Assembly (NCBI GenBank): GCA_005790965.1
Contig: SXTL01000103.1
Span: 1-19,728, forward strand
Origin: Burkholderiales bacterium
GTDB lineage: Bacteria > Pseudomonadota > Gammaproteobacteria > Burkholderiales > Thiobacillaceae
DNA: 19,728 bases
Reading direction: 5' to 3'
Part shown: piece by piece, positions 1 to 6,086 of the stretch
Layout: each line of letters begins with the position of its first letter
Position numbering within the stretch: position 1 is the stretch's first letter
The notes under the pieces: model-generated
What the model was told of the DNA's origin: nothing
Database searches by the model: none
The model's input: only the letters and a program-made list of their open reading frames with translations
Program-made: the position numbers and the translations under genes

Positions 1-252
1 GATCCCGACCAAGATTTGGCCATGCGCTGGCTGAGGCTGGCCGCGCGGCAGGCACATCCGGCAGCCCATTTTTATTTGGGTTTATCGTACCTGCGGGGCG
101 AAGGGCTGGAAAAGGATCTGGCACAGGCGTGGGTCTGGTTCAGTCGCGCCGAGGCAGCGCAATTTCCGACTGCGGCGCGCGCGCGTGATTCCGTTGAAAA
201 ACGCCTGACCCCCGAGCAATTGGCCGCCGCCCGCAAGCGTTTGGCTCAATAA
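1..252 (+). CDS. Sel1-repeat (TPR-like) protein, 3' end only
   Basis: The reading frame is open from the first base of the window and ends at TAA 250-252, so only the last 83 residues are present. They contain Sel1-type helical-repeat signatures: AHFYLGLSYLRGEGLEKD followed by A-W-x-W-F-x-R-A, the usual G-x-G-x-x-x-D then A-x-x-W-x-x-x-A pattern. The tail is a charged helix. Sel1 repeats are protein-protein interaction scaffolds, often in secreted or envelope proteins. The specific partner cannot be told from this piece. An internal TTG at 16 or ATG at 22 could be mistaken for a start, but the repeat pattern already runs through this point. The gene ends 72 bp before glmS on the same strand. 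Confidence 0.75.
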   Translation, partial: DPDQDLAMRWLRLAARQAHPAAHFYLGLSYLRGEGLEKDLAQAWVWFSRAEAAQFPTAARARDSVEKRLTPEQLAAARKRLAQ

Positions 253-324
253 AGTTCATGCAATGCCCTCCGGCGCGCGCGTGATCGCGTACACTTGCAG
301 CCACTGAATCCATAGGAAAGTCGT

Positions 325-2157
325 ATGTGCGGGATTGTGGGCGCTATCGGTGCGGGTAATTGTGTTCCGGTCCTGGTTGAAGGGCTGCGCCGCCTGGAGT
401 ATCGCGGTTACGACTCGTGTGGCATTGCCATCGTCGCGGATAGCCGCTTGCAGCGTAGCCGGACCACGGCTCGCGTAGCAGATCTCAAGATTCAGACCGA
501 GCCCCTTGCCGGGGGTCTGGGCATCGCCCACACGCGCTGGGCTACGCACGGTAAACCGGACACCCTTAACGCTCACCCGCATGTCTCGCGCGATCTCATT
601 GCTGTGGTGCACAACGGCATTATTGAAAACTATGAAGACCTGCGCCGGCGACTACAGGCCATGGGCTATCAGTTTGAATCGGAGACCGATACCGAGGTCA
701 TCGCCCATTTAGTCCACCTCGCTTACACCACGCCGGATACCGCATCGGCTGGCGATCTTCTCGCCAGCGTGCGTGCGGCGGTGGCTGAACTCCAAGGGGC
801 TTACGCGATTGCCGTCATGTCCGCTGATCGGCCCGATACCTTGATCGGCGCGCGTTCCGGTTCACCGCTAGTGGTTGCGGTCGGTGCCGGGGGACATTTT
901 CTGGCTTCCGATGCCTTGGCTGTCGCCGGCAGTGCGACGCAGATGGCCTTTCTTGAAGAAGGCGACCTTGTCGCATTGAGTGCCACAACCCTTCATATAG
1001 AAGATCGGCACGGCCAGACCGTGACTCGGCCCATGCAAGCAGTGCAGGCCATCTCCCTGGCGGTTGAGCTGGAGCCGTACCAGCATCACATGCAAAAGGA
1101 GATCTTTGAACAGCCGCGCGCTGTGGCCGATACCTTGGACGATATTCTGCACCTTCAGCCCGATCTGTTTGGGGCCGAGGCGGAAGCCCATTTTGCCGCG
1201 ATCGACAGCGTGCTCATCCTCGCCTGCGGAACCAGTTATTACTCGGGCTGCACGGCTAAATATTGGCTTGAGGCCGTGGCCGGCATTCCCTGCCAGGTTG
1301 AGATCGCCAGCGAATACCGCTATCGCGAAACGGTGCCCAACCCCAAGGCGCTGGTCGTGGTCATCTCGCAATCGGGTGAGACCGCCGACACCCTCGCCGC
1401 CCTGCGCCATGCCAAGGCCTTGGGCCATACGCATACCCTGGCTATCTGTAATGTGGCCAGTAGCGCCATGGTGCGCGAAACCGCCCTCGCCTTTCTGACC
1501 CGGGCCGGGGTTGAAATTGGCGTCGCCTCGACCAAGGCCTTCACTACGCAACTGGTCGCCCTCTACCTGGTCGCCCTGACGCTGGCCAAAGTACGCCGCC
1601 GGCTGGATGCCGCGTCTGAACACGCGGCCATCCATCAGCTTCGCCATCTGCCCCAAGCCCTAAATGCCGTGTTGGCGTTGGAGCCGCAGATCATGGCCTG
1701 GTCGGCGGCCTTCGCGCGCAAGGAAAACGCCCTTTTTCTTGGTCGTGGCCGACACTATCCGATTGCCCTCGAAGGCGCGCTCAAGCTCAAGGAGATTTCA
1801 TACATTCACGCTGAGGCCTACCCGGCCGGCGAGCTCAAACACGGCCCGCTGGCGCTGGTGACGGACGCCATGCCGGTCGTAGTGGTGGCGCCCAACGATG
1901 CCTTGTTAGAAAAGCTCAAGAGCAATATGCAGGAGGTTCGCGCGCGCGGGGGGCAGCTCTATGTTTTTGCCGATGCCGACACGCATATCGCAAGCAGCGA
2001 TGGGATCAGCGTGATCCGGCTGCCCGAGCATTACGGCGACCTGTCGCCCATCCTTCATGTTGTCCCGCTTCAACTTTTGGCCTACCACACCGCCTGCGCG
2101 CGCGGCACCGATGTCGACAAACCGCGTAATCTGGCCAAGTCGGTGACCGTCGAGTAA
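325..2157 (+). CDS. glmS: Glutamine--fructose-6-phosphate aminotransferase (isomerizing)
   Basis: GlmS makes glucosamine-6-phosphate from fructose-6-phosphate and glutamine, the first committed step to UDP-GlcNAc for peptidoglycan and LPS. The protein has 610 residues, very close to the family's usual 609. It begins MCGIVGAIG, so Cys2 is the N-terminal nucleophile of the glutaminase domain. [10 protein letters not shown] (about 69-78) and HNGIIENY (about 96-103) are further glutaminase signatures. Two SIS sugar-isomerase domains follow, with [30 protein letters not shown] and [26 protein letters not shown]. It ends with the conserved [13 protein letters not shown] tail. The start is supported by AGGAAAG at 314-320, four bases before ATG. 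A possible -10 (TACACT, 290-295) lacks a clear -35. No riboswitch-like leader is visible in the 72-bp upstream gap. Confidence 0.98.
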   Translation: MCGIVGAIGAGNCVPVLVEGLRRLEYRGYDSCGIAIVADSRLQRSRTTARVADLKIQTEPLAGGLGIAHTRWATHGKPDTLNAHPHVSRDLIAVVHNGIIENYEDLRRRLQAMGYQFESETDTEVIAHLVHLAYTTPDTASAGDLLASVRAAVAELQGAYAIAVMSADRPDTLIGARSGSPLVVAVGAGGHFLASDALAVAGSATQMAFLEEGDLVALSATTLHIEDRHGQTVTRPMQAVQAISLAVELEPYQHHMQKEIFEQPRAVADTLDDILHLQPDLFGAEAEAHFAAIDSVLILACGTSYYSGCTAKYWLEAVAGIPCQVEIASEYRYRETVPNPKALVVVISQSGETADTLAALRHAKALGHTHTLAICNVASSAMVRETALAFLTRAGVEIGVASTKAFTTQLVALYLVALTLAKVRRRLDAASEHAAIHQLRHLPQALNAVLALEPQIMAWSAAFARKENALFLGRGRHYPIALEGALKLKEISYIHAEAYPAGELKHGPLALVTDAMPVVVVAPNDALLEKLKSNMQEVRARGGQLYVFADADTHIASSDGISVIRLPEHYGDLSPILHVVPLQLLAYHTACARGTDVDKPRNLAKSVTVE

Positions 2158-2163
2158 GTTGGC

Positions 2164-2187
2164 TAGGGGGTAATTTACTTTCCCCTA
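2164..2187 (+). terminator. Weak hairpin just after glmS
   Basis: TAGGGG (2164-2169) and CCCCTA (2182-2187) form a perfect 6-bp stem, plus one wobble pair, around an A/T-rich loop, starting 6 bases after the glmS stop. There is no T-tract afterwards, so it is only a possible terminator or mRNA-end hairpin. Its last two bases are shared with the copied nadD segment that begins at 2186. Confidence 0.25.
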
Positions 2188-2252
2188 CCAGATATCGCAC
2201 GCTTTCGCGCTGGCGACAGGCGCTGCGAATGCGGCGAGCGGCGATATCCATC
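2186..2252 (-). pseudogene. Displaced 67-bp fragment of nadD (left direct repeat)
   Basis: This stretch matches bases 4718-4784 inside nadD at 66 of 67 positions and in the same orientation. The only difference is G at 2212 against T at 4744, which would change Lys194 of NadD to Gln. Read on the minus strand it encodes MDIAARRIRSAC-R-Q-RESVRYLV, equivalent to NadD residues 181-202. Similarity stops abruptly at both ends: the left flank (2158-2185) does not resemble the nadD tail and the right flank leads into abiEi. It cannot make a functional protein. It marks one edge of the segment carrying abiE, the broken VOC gene, DUF3079 and rsfS. Confidence 0.9.
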
Positions 2253-2271
2253 ATCCTTGGCCAGTCGGCAC

Positions 2272-2300
2272 TTGCGTTTTGTCAGAAACTCGACTACATT
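2272..2300 (+). promoter_or_regulatory. Candidate abiE promoter
   Basis: TTGCGT (2272-2277) and TACATT (2295-2300) are separated by exactly 17 bases and resemble sigma-70 -35 and -10 elements. Transcription would start about 6-8 bases later, at or next to the abiEi ATG at 2308. No Shine-Dalgarno sequence precedes that ATG, which fits a leaderless message. The promoter lies just outside the copied nadD piece, so the cassette appears to carry its own promoter. Confidence 0.5.
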
Positions 2301-2314
2301 TTCATACATGAAAA
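2299..2314. promoter_or_regulatory. Inverted repeat over the abiEi start codon (candidate operator)
   Basis: TTTTCAT (2299-2305) and ATGAAAA (2308-2314) are perfect 7-bp inverted arms separated by AC. The site overlaps the end of the proposed -10 and the abiEi start codon. AbiEi-type antitoxins are known to repress their own operon by binding inverted repeats in the promoter, so this is a natural operator candidate. That role is inferred. Confidence 0.4.
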
Positions 2315-2928
2315 CGACCCGCAAGACTGCCGAGCTGATTCGCCAGCGCATCGAGGAGATGCCGGTCGGGGAGCCTTTTACCCCGACGGTACTTCTGGAG
2401 TGCGGTACCCGTGCGTCCGTTGATCAGAACCTGTCTCGCCTAGTAAAAGCAGGGATGATCGAACGTGTGACGCGCGGTGTCTTCGTGCGCCCCGAGGTCA
2501 GTCGTTTTGTCGGCAAGGTTAGCCCCTCGCCGCTGAAGGTGGCCGAGACCGTTGCTAAGACAACTGGCGCGGTCGTTCAGGTTCACGGCGCTGAAGCCGC
2601 CCGTCGGCTAGAACTGACCACACAGGTTCCAACGCAGTCGGTTTTCGTGACCTCTGGTCCGTCGAAGCGAATCCGCGTGGGCAAGATGGAAATTCGTCTG
2701 CAGCACATTTGCCAACGCAAGCTGGCCCTGGCTGGCCGACCGGCAGGCCTTGCCCTTTCAGCCATGTGGTACCTCGGCAAAACGGAAGTGACACCTGCCC
2801 TTGTCGAAAAGATTCGGCGCAAGCTGGGCGCGAGCGAATTCGAGGTTCTCAAGTCGGTTACTTCCTCAATGCCGGCGTGGATGAGCGATGCCATTTTCCG
2901 AAACGAACGGACGGCAGCTCATGCCTGA
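2308..2928 (+). CDS. AbiEi-type antitoxin / DUF6088-like transcriptional regulator
   Basis: A protein of 206 residues, with a winged-helix-like N-terminus (about 1-70) that includes T-R-A-S-V-D-Q-N-L-S-R-L-V-K-A-G-M and R-V-T-R-G-V-F-V, followed by an AbiEi-like C-terminal domain. In type IV toxin-antitoxin systems of the AbiE family this protein neutralises the nucleotidyltransferase toxin and represses the operon. The identification rests on this pattern and on the AbiEii partner immediately downstream, which it overlaps by 8 bases. ATG 2308 is preferred over TTG 2257 because it sits on the candidate operator and promoter and is followed at once by a typical basic helix (KTTRKTAELIRQRIEEM). 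There is no Shine-Dalgarno, so translation may be leaderless. Confidence 0.8.
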   Translation: MKTTRKTAELIRQRIEEMPVGEPFTPTVLLECGTRASVDQNLSRLVKAGMIERVTRGVFVRPEVSRFVGKVSPSPLKVAETVAKTTGAVVQVHGAEAARRLELTTQVPTQSVFVTSGPSKRIRVGKMEIRLQHICQRKLALAGRPAGLALSAMWYLGKTEVTPALVEKIRRKLGASEFEVLKSVTSSMPAWMSDAIFRNERTAAHA

Positions 2929-3934
2929 AGCCTTCCTGCACCTCGACGCTCAAGAGCAGTCCCAGATCTATCGGGCGCTGGCACCGCAACTTGCGCGCTC
3001 GCCAGTGGTATTGGAAAAGGATGTGTGGGTCTGCTGGGTGCTGCAGGCCCTGTTCACCATGCCCGGTCGGCTGCCCATGGCATTCAAAGGCGGCACTTCC
3101 CTGTCCAAGGTATTCGGCGCCATTGCGCGTTTTTCCGAGGATGTCGATATCACGCTCGACTACCGGGGTCTTGACGGCTCTTTCGATCCGTTTGCTGAAG
3201 GCGTGTCCAAGACGAGGCTGAAGAAATTCAGCGATGACCTCAAGTCTTTCGTGCGCGACCATGCCTTCGATGTTGTGGTGCCGCACATCCAGAAGATTTT
3301 CGCAGCTGAGTTTGATAGCAACGCCGCTGCGTTCCGGCTCGAACTCAGCGAGACCGGCGAGCAGATACGCCTGCATTACCCCAGTGTGCTGGAAACGCCG
3401 GGGGACTATGTGGGCAACAGTGTCTTGATCGAGTTTGGTGGCCGCAACATCACCGAGCCGAATGCCGAACATATCGTCGAGCCGGATATCACGCCGCACG
3501 TAACCAGCCTGGCATTTCCGCGCTCAACAGTGAGCGTCTTGTCCCCGGCCCGCACATTCTGGGAAAAAGCGACGTTGATGCACGTCGAATGTCAGCGCAA
3601 CGAGTTCCGCGCCAGCGCCGAGCGCCTGTCACGCCACTGGTATGACTTGGCCATGTTGGCCGAATGTGATCATGGCCATGTCGCCATAGAGGATCGCGCC
3701 CTGCTGGCAGATGTGGTGAAACACAAGAAGGTCTTCTACAACGCGAGCTACGCCAACTACGATGCCTGCTTGACCGGTCAGCTCAGGCTTATCCCGGAAG
3801 ATGCTGTGCTTGCCGCCCTGCGTGATGACTTTCAGCACATGATTGGCGCCGGCATGTTCATCGGTCAGCCGCCAACTTTTGATGCCATCGTCGATCGCCT
3901 TCGCGCCTTGGAAGCAGCCATTAATGAGCGCTGA
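2921..3934 (+). CDS. AbiEii-type nucleotidyltransferase toxin
   Basis: A protein of 337 residues in the AbiEii/MenA nucleotidyltransferase family. The catalytic signature is FKGGTSLSK (55-63) followed by SEDVDI (72-77), giving the G-S...D-x-D active site with Asp74 and Asp76. The later conserved block RTFWEKATLMH (211-221) and SRHWYDLAML (237-246) is also typical. In characterised relatives the toxin transfers nucleotides to RNA such as tRNA and stops growth, and the pair can give phage abortive infection. ATG 2921 overlaps the antitoxin by 8 bp, which suggests translational coupling. An upstream in-frame ATG at 2888 would add 11 residues inside abiEi and is less likely. No truncation is visible, so the pair looks intact. 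Confidence 0.88.
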   Translation: MPEAFLHLDAQEQSQIYRALAPQLARSPVVLEKDVWVCWVLQALFTMPGRLPMAFKGGTSLSKVFGAIARFSEDVDITLDYRGLDGSFDPFAEGVSKTRLKKFSDDLKSFVRDHAFDVVVPHIQKIFAAEFDSNAAAFRLELSETGEQIRLHYPSVLETPGDYVGNSVLIEFGGRNITEPNAEHIVEPDITPHVTSLAFPRSTVSVLSPARTFWEKATLMHVECQRNEFRASAERLSRHWYDLAMLAECDHGHVAIEDRALLADVVKHKKVFYNASYANYDACLTGQLRLIPEDAVLAALRDDFQHMIGAGMFIGQPPTFDAIVDRLRALEAAINER

Positions 3935-4109
3935 TTTGATCAATCCCACAGGTGTCGATGGCGGCGGTTTGCAGGTCGACGACCCTGCCATTCAAGGTTT
4001 TCTGGCTTTGTTGGAGATTGATATTCAGACAGGACGGTCAGCACCAAGTGATCAAGGCTGTCAATTTTCATGGGGCGATCTTGACCGGCGGTGCGTGCGG
4101 GTGGAGTGA
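3924..4109 (+). pseudogene. Possible PrlF-like antitoxin fragment downstream of abiEii
   Basis: This 61-codon frame starts inside the abiEii end and contains DDPAIQGFLALLEIDIQTGR. The D-P-x-I-x-x-F-L-x-x-L-x-x-D-I pattern resembles the C-terminal half of PrlF/SohA AbrB-type antitoxins. The AbrB DNA-binding half is missing. The frame after about base 4036 runs antisense through the start of the VOC gene and looks meaningless. If real, this is a remnant of about 100 bp between abiEii and the VOC break. It may equally be non-coding filler, and the match is from memory of the family pattern only. Confidence 0.25.
3940..4071 (-). pseudogene. Truncated VOC (glyoxalase/dioxygenase superfamily) gene, first codons only
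   Basis: The frame begins MKIDSLDHLVLTVLS, which is the characteristic N-terminal beta strand of VOC-superfamily proteins (M-K-I-D-x-x-D-H-L-V-L-T-V). It then turns into 28 unrelated residues and a stop. The expected I-x-x-T-x-x-F-Y helix and the remaining metal-binding residues are absent. The natural gene therefore breaks at about base 4026-4031, where sequence joined to the abiE cassette begins. Its ATG overlaps the TGA of the DUF3079 gene (4068-4071, ATGA), showing the ancestral operon order rsfS - DUF3079 - VOC. It is a decayed gene; the short product is unlikely to function. Confidence 0.7.
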
Positions 4110-4271
4110 TTCGGGCTCCCAATCGAGCCAGTCTGCCCCGAACAGTTCGACGGGGTGTTGCGCGCGGACGGCCCCATTGCCACAGAGCATGGCATCTACG
4201 GCGCAGTATTTGTCGCACCCCCAGCAGATGCGCTCGGGGTGTTTGGGGTGGGTCGGGATCTTCTTGGCCAT
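4068..4271 (-). CDS. DUF3079 small Cys-rich protein
   Basis: A protein of 67 residues beginning MAKKIPTHPKHPERICWGC. Four cysteines (16, 19, 23, 30) form C-x2-C-x3-C-x6-C, followed by a QHPVELFG-x-DWLDW motif. This matches the DUF3079 family of unknown function as I recall it. The cysteine spacing suggests metal binding, which is inference. ATG 4271 is chosen because homologues start at MAKK. An in-frame ATG at 4352 would overlap rsfS by 52 bases and add 27 atypical residues. The gene lies 29 bp after rsfS on the same strand, and its stop overlaps the start of the broken VOC gene. Confidence 0.75.
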   Translation of the reverse strand: MAKKIPTHPKHPERICWGCDKYCAVDAMLCGNGAVRAQHPVELFGADWLDWEPESLHPHAPPVKIAP

Positions 4272-4300
4272 GCCGTCGCGCGGCGCAAACTGCGGCGTGT

Positions 4301-4660
4301 CTAGCGCGCTGGGTGGGGTTCGGTCGCCCGCATCCGGGTGGTGGCGCCCCATAGCTCTTCAAGGTTGTAGTGCAGGCGGGTGACGGGATGCATGACATGC
4401 ACGACGATATCGCCGGCATCCACCAAGATCCATTCTGCGCCGTCTTCGCCTTCCATGCCGATGATGTCGCCTCCGGCCTCTTTGATCTTATCCCGCACAT
4501 GGTCGGCCAAGGCGCGGACTTGGCGGTTGGAGTCGCCGCTGGCGATGATCATCTTTTCGCATAGCGAGGTGAGATGGGCGACATCGAGCACGGTGATGTC
4601 CTTGCCTTTAATGTCTTCCAGGGCGGCAACGGCGATTTTGGTGAGTTTCTTGGTGTCCAT
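4301..4660 (-). CDS. rsfS: Ribosome silencing factor RsfS
   Basis: A protein of 119 residues of the RsfS/Iojap/YbeB family. RsfS binds ribosomal protein uL14 on the 50S subunit and blocks subunit joining when nutrients are short. Family marks include the alternation A-L-E-D-I-K-G-K-D-I-T-V-L-D-V, M-I-I-A-S-G-D-S-N-R-Q-V-R-A-L-A, and the C-terminal W-I-L-V-D-A-G-D-I-V-V-H-V-M followed by R-x-x-Y-N-L-E-E-L-W. Length is close to typical. The ATG lies 6 bases after the nadD stop, so the two are co-transcribed, the normal pairing. No clear Shine-Dalgarno is seen, which suggests translational coupling. The usual downstream partner rlmH is absent and DUF3079 follows instead. Confidence 0.95.
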   Translation of the reverse strand: MDTKKLTKIAVAALEDIKGKDITVLDVAHLTSLCEKMIIASGDSNRQVRALADHVRDKIKEAGGDIIGMEGEDGAEWILVDAGDIVVHVMHPVTRLHYNLEELWGATTRMRATEPHPAR

Positions 4661-4666
4661 GGGTTT

Positions 4667-5323
4667 TTATTGGCGATAGAGGTCGTGTTGGTTCAAATAG
4701 GCTCGTACGCTGTCGGGTACCAGATATCGCACGCTTTCGCGCTTGCGACAGGCGCTGCGAATGCGGCGAGCGGCGATATCCATCTGGGTGATGGCGTGAA
4801 AGTAGATATGGCCTGCCGGCGTCATTGCAAGGTCGGCGGGGTGTTTTACAAGACGCTGGTCGATTGCGTGGCGCAAGGCATCAGGCAAGCTGTCATCCCA
4901 GGTCTGGGGGCTAAACCCCGGGCGATGGGCGATGGCAAGATGCGCCAGGTTGAATAGTTCGGTCCAGCGGTGCCAGGTTGTCAGGCCCATGAAGGCATCT
5001 CCGCCAAGAAACAGACAGAGCGGGGTGTGGGTGCCTGCTTCTGCGCGTATGGCTGTCAAGGTGTCGACCATATAGCACGGGCCGGTGCGGGTGATCTCCC
5101 GTTCATCGAGGCTGAAACGCGGGTTGTCGGCAATGGCCAGCGCCACCATGTCGCGCCGGGCGTTAGGCGTGGCCACGGGTAGCTGGCGATGCGGGGGCGT
5201 CCCGCTGGGTAAAAAGCGAACTTCATTGCACCCGAGCGCTTCCGCTAATTCCTCGGCCAGGCGCAGATGCCCCAAGTGAATGGGATCAAAGGTTCCGCCG
5301 AACAGGCCGATCGGGGCGGTCAT
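4667..5323 (-). CDS. nadD: Nicotinate-nucleotide adenylyltransferase
   Basis: NadD adenylates nicotinate mononucleotide to deamido-NAD, a core step of NAD synthesis in the cytoplasm. The protein has 218 residues, a normal length. The nucleotidyl-transfer signature GLFGGTFDPIHLGH lies at 6-19. The second signature, usually close to I-S-S-T-x-I-R, reads I-A-A-R-R-I-R at 183-189, so the usual serine/threonine positions are replaced. This variant stretch is exactly the part duplicated at 2186-2252. The gene starts 25 bp after the response regulator stop and lies 6 bp before rsfS. No strong Shine-Dalgarno is visible. The C-terminal 16 codons (4667-4717) lie outside the duplicated block. Confidence 0.95.
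   Translation of the reverse strand: MTAPIGLFGGTFDPIHLGHLRLAEELAEALGCNEVRFLPSGTPPHRQLPVATPNARRDMVALAIADNPRFSLDEREITRTGPCYMVDTLTAIRAEAGTHTPLCLFLGGDAFMGLTTWHRWTELFNLAHLAIAHRPGFSPQTWDDSLPDALRHAIDQRLVKHPADLAMTPAGHIYFHAITQMDIAARRIRSACRKRESVRYLVPDSVRAYLNQHDLYRQ
4718..4784. repeat. Right copy of the 67-bp direct repeat, within nadD
   Basis: This is the genuine nadD sequence coding residues 181-202. Its near-identical partner is at 2186-2252 in direct orientation. Recombination between the two would delete 2,532 bp carrying abiEi, abiEii, the VOC remnant, DUF3079, rsfS and the nadD end, so it would probably be harmful. Confidence 0.9.
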
Positions 5324-5348
5324 GCCGATGCGTTAGGCCAGGACGGGT

Positions 5349-5975
5349 TCATTTCTGCTTGCGGCGCATGTGCTGCAACATGAGCGTGGCGACTTGTACA
5401 CGGTTATTGAAACCGAGCTTTTGCATGATGTTGGCCAGATGATTGCGTACGGTGTTGTCGGAGAGATGCAGGCGTGCGCCAATCACCTTGTTGCTGAGGC
5501 CCGCGGCGACGGATTCAGCGATCTCGATTTCGCGTGCGGAAAGACGAGCGAGGGGCGCGTCAACCTGTCCATTCGACAATTTTTGCAGGATGTGGGCTGG
5601 AAAGGCGGCGCTGTCCTTGAGGACCATGCTGATGGCCATGAGGATCTGATCGCTGTCGGAGGATTTGAGCAGATAACCATCCACACCGGCTTCGACGGCG
5701 GCGCGAATTTCGATATCGTCGTCTTCGACGGTCAGGATGATGGTCTTGGTGCCCTGCACCTTCAGGGTTGGAAGCAACTCAAGGCCGTCTCCATCCGGCA
5801 GGCTGCGATCAACGATGGCGACATCGGCGCGCTGTGTCTCCAGCCAAGCCCGGGCGCTGGCCAAGTCGGCGCAATCGGCGGCCACTTCCAGATCGGGCTG
5901 ACCTTCGATCAGGCCGCGAATGCCCATGCGCAGCAGGGGGTGGTCGTCAATGATCAGGACACGGATTTTGGACAT
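5349..5975 (-). CDS. LuxR/NarL-family response regulator
   Basis: A two-component response regulator of 208 residues. The receiver domain (about 1-120) has the acidic pocket Asp10/Asp11, phosphoacceptor Asp56 in V-A-I-V-D-R-S-L-P-D-G-D-G, Thr82 and Lys104. The C-terminal LuxR-type helix-turn-helix (about 145-202) has L-S-A-R-E-I-E-I-A, G-L-S-N-K-V-I-G and S-D-N-T-V-R-N-H-L-A-N-I-M-Q-K-L. Phosphorylation would normally drive DNA binding. No sensor kinase is in the window, so signal and targets are unknown. ATG 5975 is preferred over ATG 6014 because GAGGAAC sits at the right spacing and the receiver begins at once (MSKIRVLIIDDHPLL). It lies between dsbA and nadD on the same strand. Confidence 0.92.
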   Translation of the reverse strand: MSKIRVLIIDDHPLLRMGIRGLIEGQPDLEVAADCADLASARAWLETQRADVAIVDRSLPDGDGLELLPTLKVQGTKTIILTVEDDDIEIRAAVEAGVDGYLLKSSDSDQILMAISMVLKDSAAFPAHILQKLSNGQVDAPLARLSAREIEIAESVAAGLSNKVIGARLHLSDNTVRNHLANIMQKLGFNNRVQVATLMLQHMRRKQK

Positions 5976-5978
5976 GAA

Positions 5979-6058
5979 CAAAGTTCCTCGTTCTGCTTGG
6001 TACATATGGATCATAACCCAAGCGCGGGCGCGAGGGGCTGTACAGGATGGGAACTTTG
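5979..6058 (-). promoter_or_regulatory. Inverted repeat that could mask the response-regulator ribosome binding site
   Basis: CAAAGTTCC at 5979-5987 and GGAACTTTG at 6050-6058 are a perfect 9-bp inverted pair separated by 62 bases. On the minus-strand transcript the 3' arm contains the GGAAC part of the Shine-Dalgarno of the response-regulator gene. A transcript reading through from dsbA could fold so that this site is hidden. Between the arms, TATGAT on the minus strand is a possible -10 with no good -35; a message starting there would lack the masking arm. Confidence 0.35.
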
Positions 6059-6076
6059 GGCCTCGGATAGAGGCCC
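6058..6076 (-). terminator. Hairpin downstream of dsbA
   Basis: GGGCCTC (6058-6064) and GAGGCCC (6070-6076) form a perfect 7-bp GC-rich stem with a 5-base loop, 10 bases after the dsbA stop on the minus strand. No T-tract follows, so it may be a weak terminator or an mRNA-stabilising hairpin, leaving the response regulator partly under read-through. Confidence 0.4.
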
Positions 6077-6086
6077 GCTCGGAATG

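Noticed and set aside
253..324. A glmS riboswitch/ribozyme or GlmS-regulating RNA site before glmS
   Set aside because: The gap is only 72 bp and lacks the size and core of the glmS ribozyme, which is typical of Gram-positive bacteria.
2006..2254. An 82-codon minus-strand frame joining the nadD fragment to sequence antisense to glmS
   Set aside because: The NadD-like part is only the 22 copied codons. The rest is antisense to glmS and has no protein character.
3940..4500. A 186-codon minus-strand frame spanning rsfS, DUF3079 and the VOC remnant
   Set aside because: Only its last 43 codons are meaningful (the VOC start at 4071). The rest is an alternative frame of rsfS and DUF3079.
2158..4784. 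An insertion sequence or integrase-bearing element carrying abiE
   Set aside because: No transposase, integrase, tRNA target or terminal inverted repeats are present; only the nadD-derived direct repeats mark the edges.
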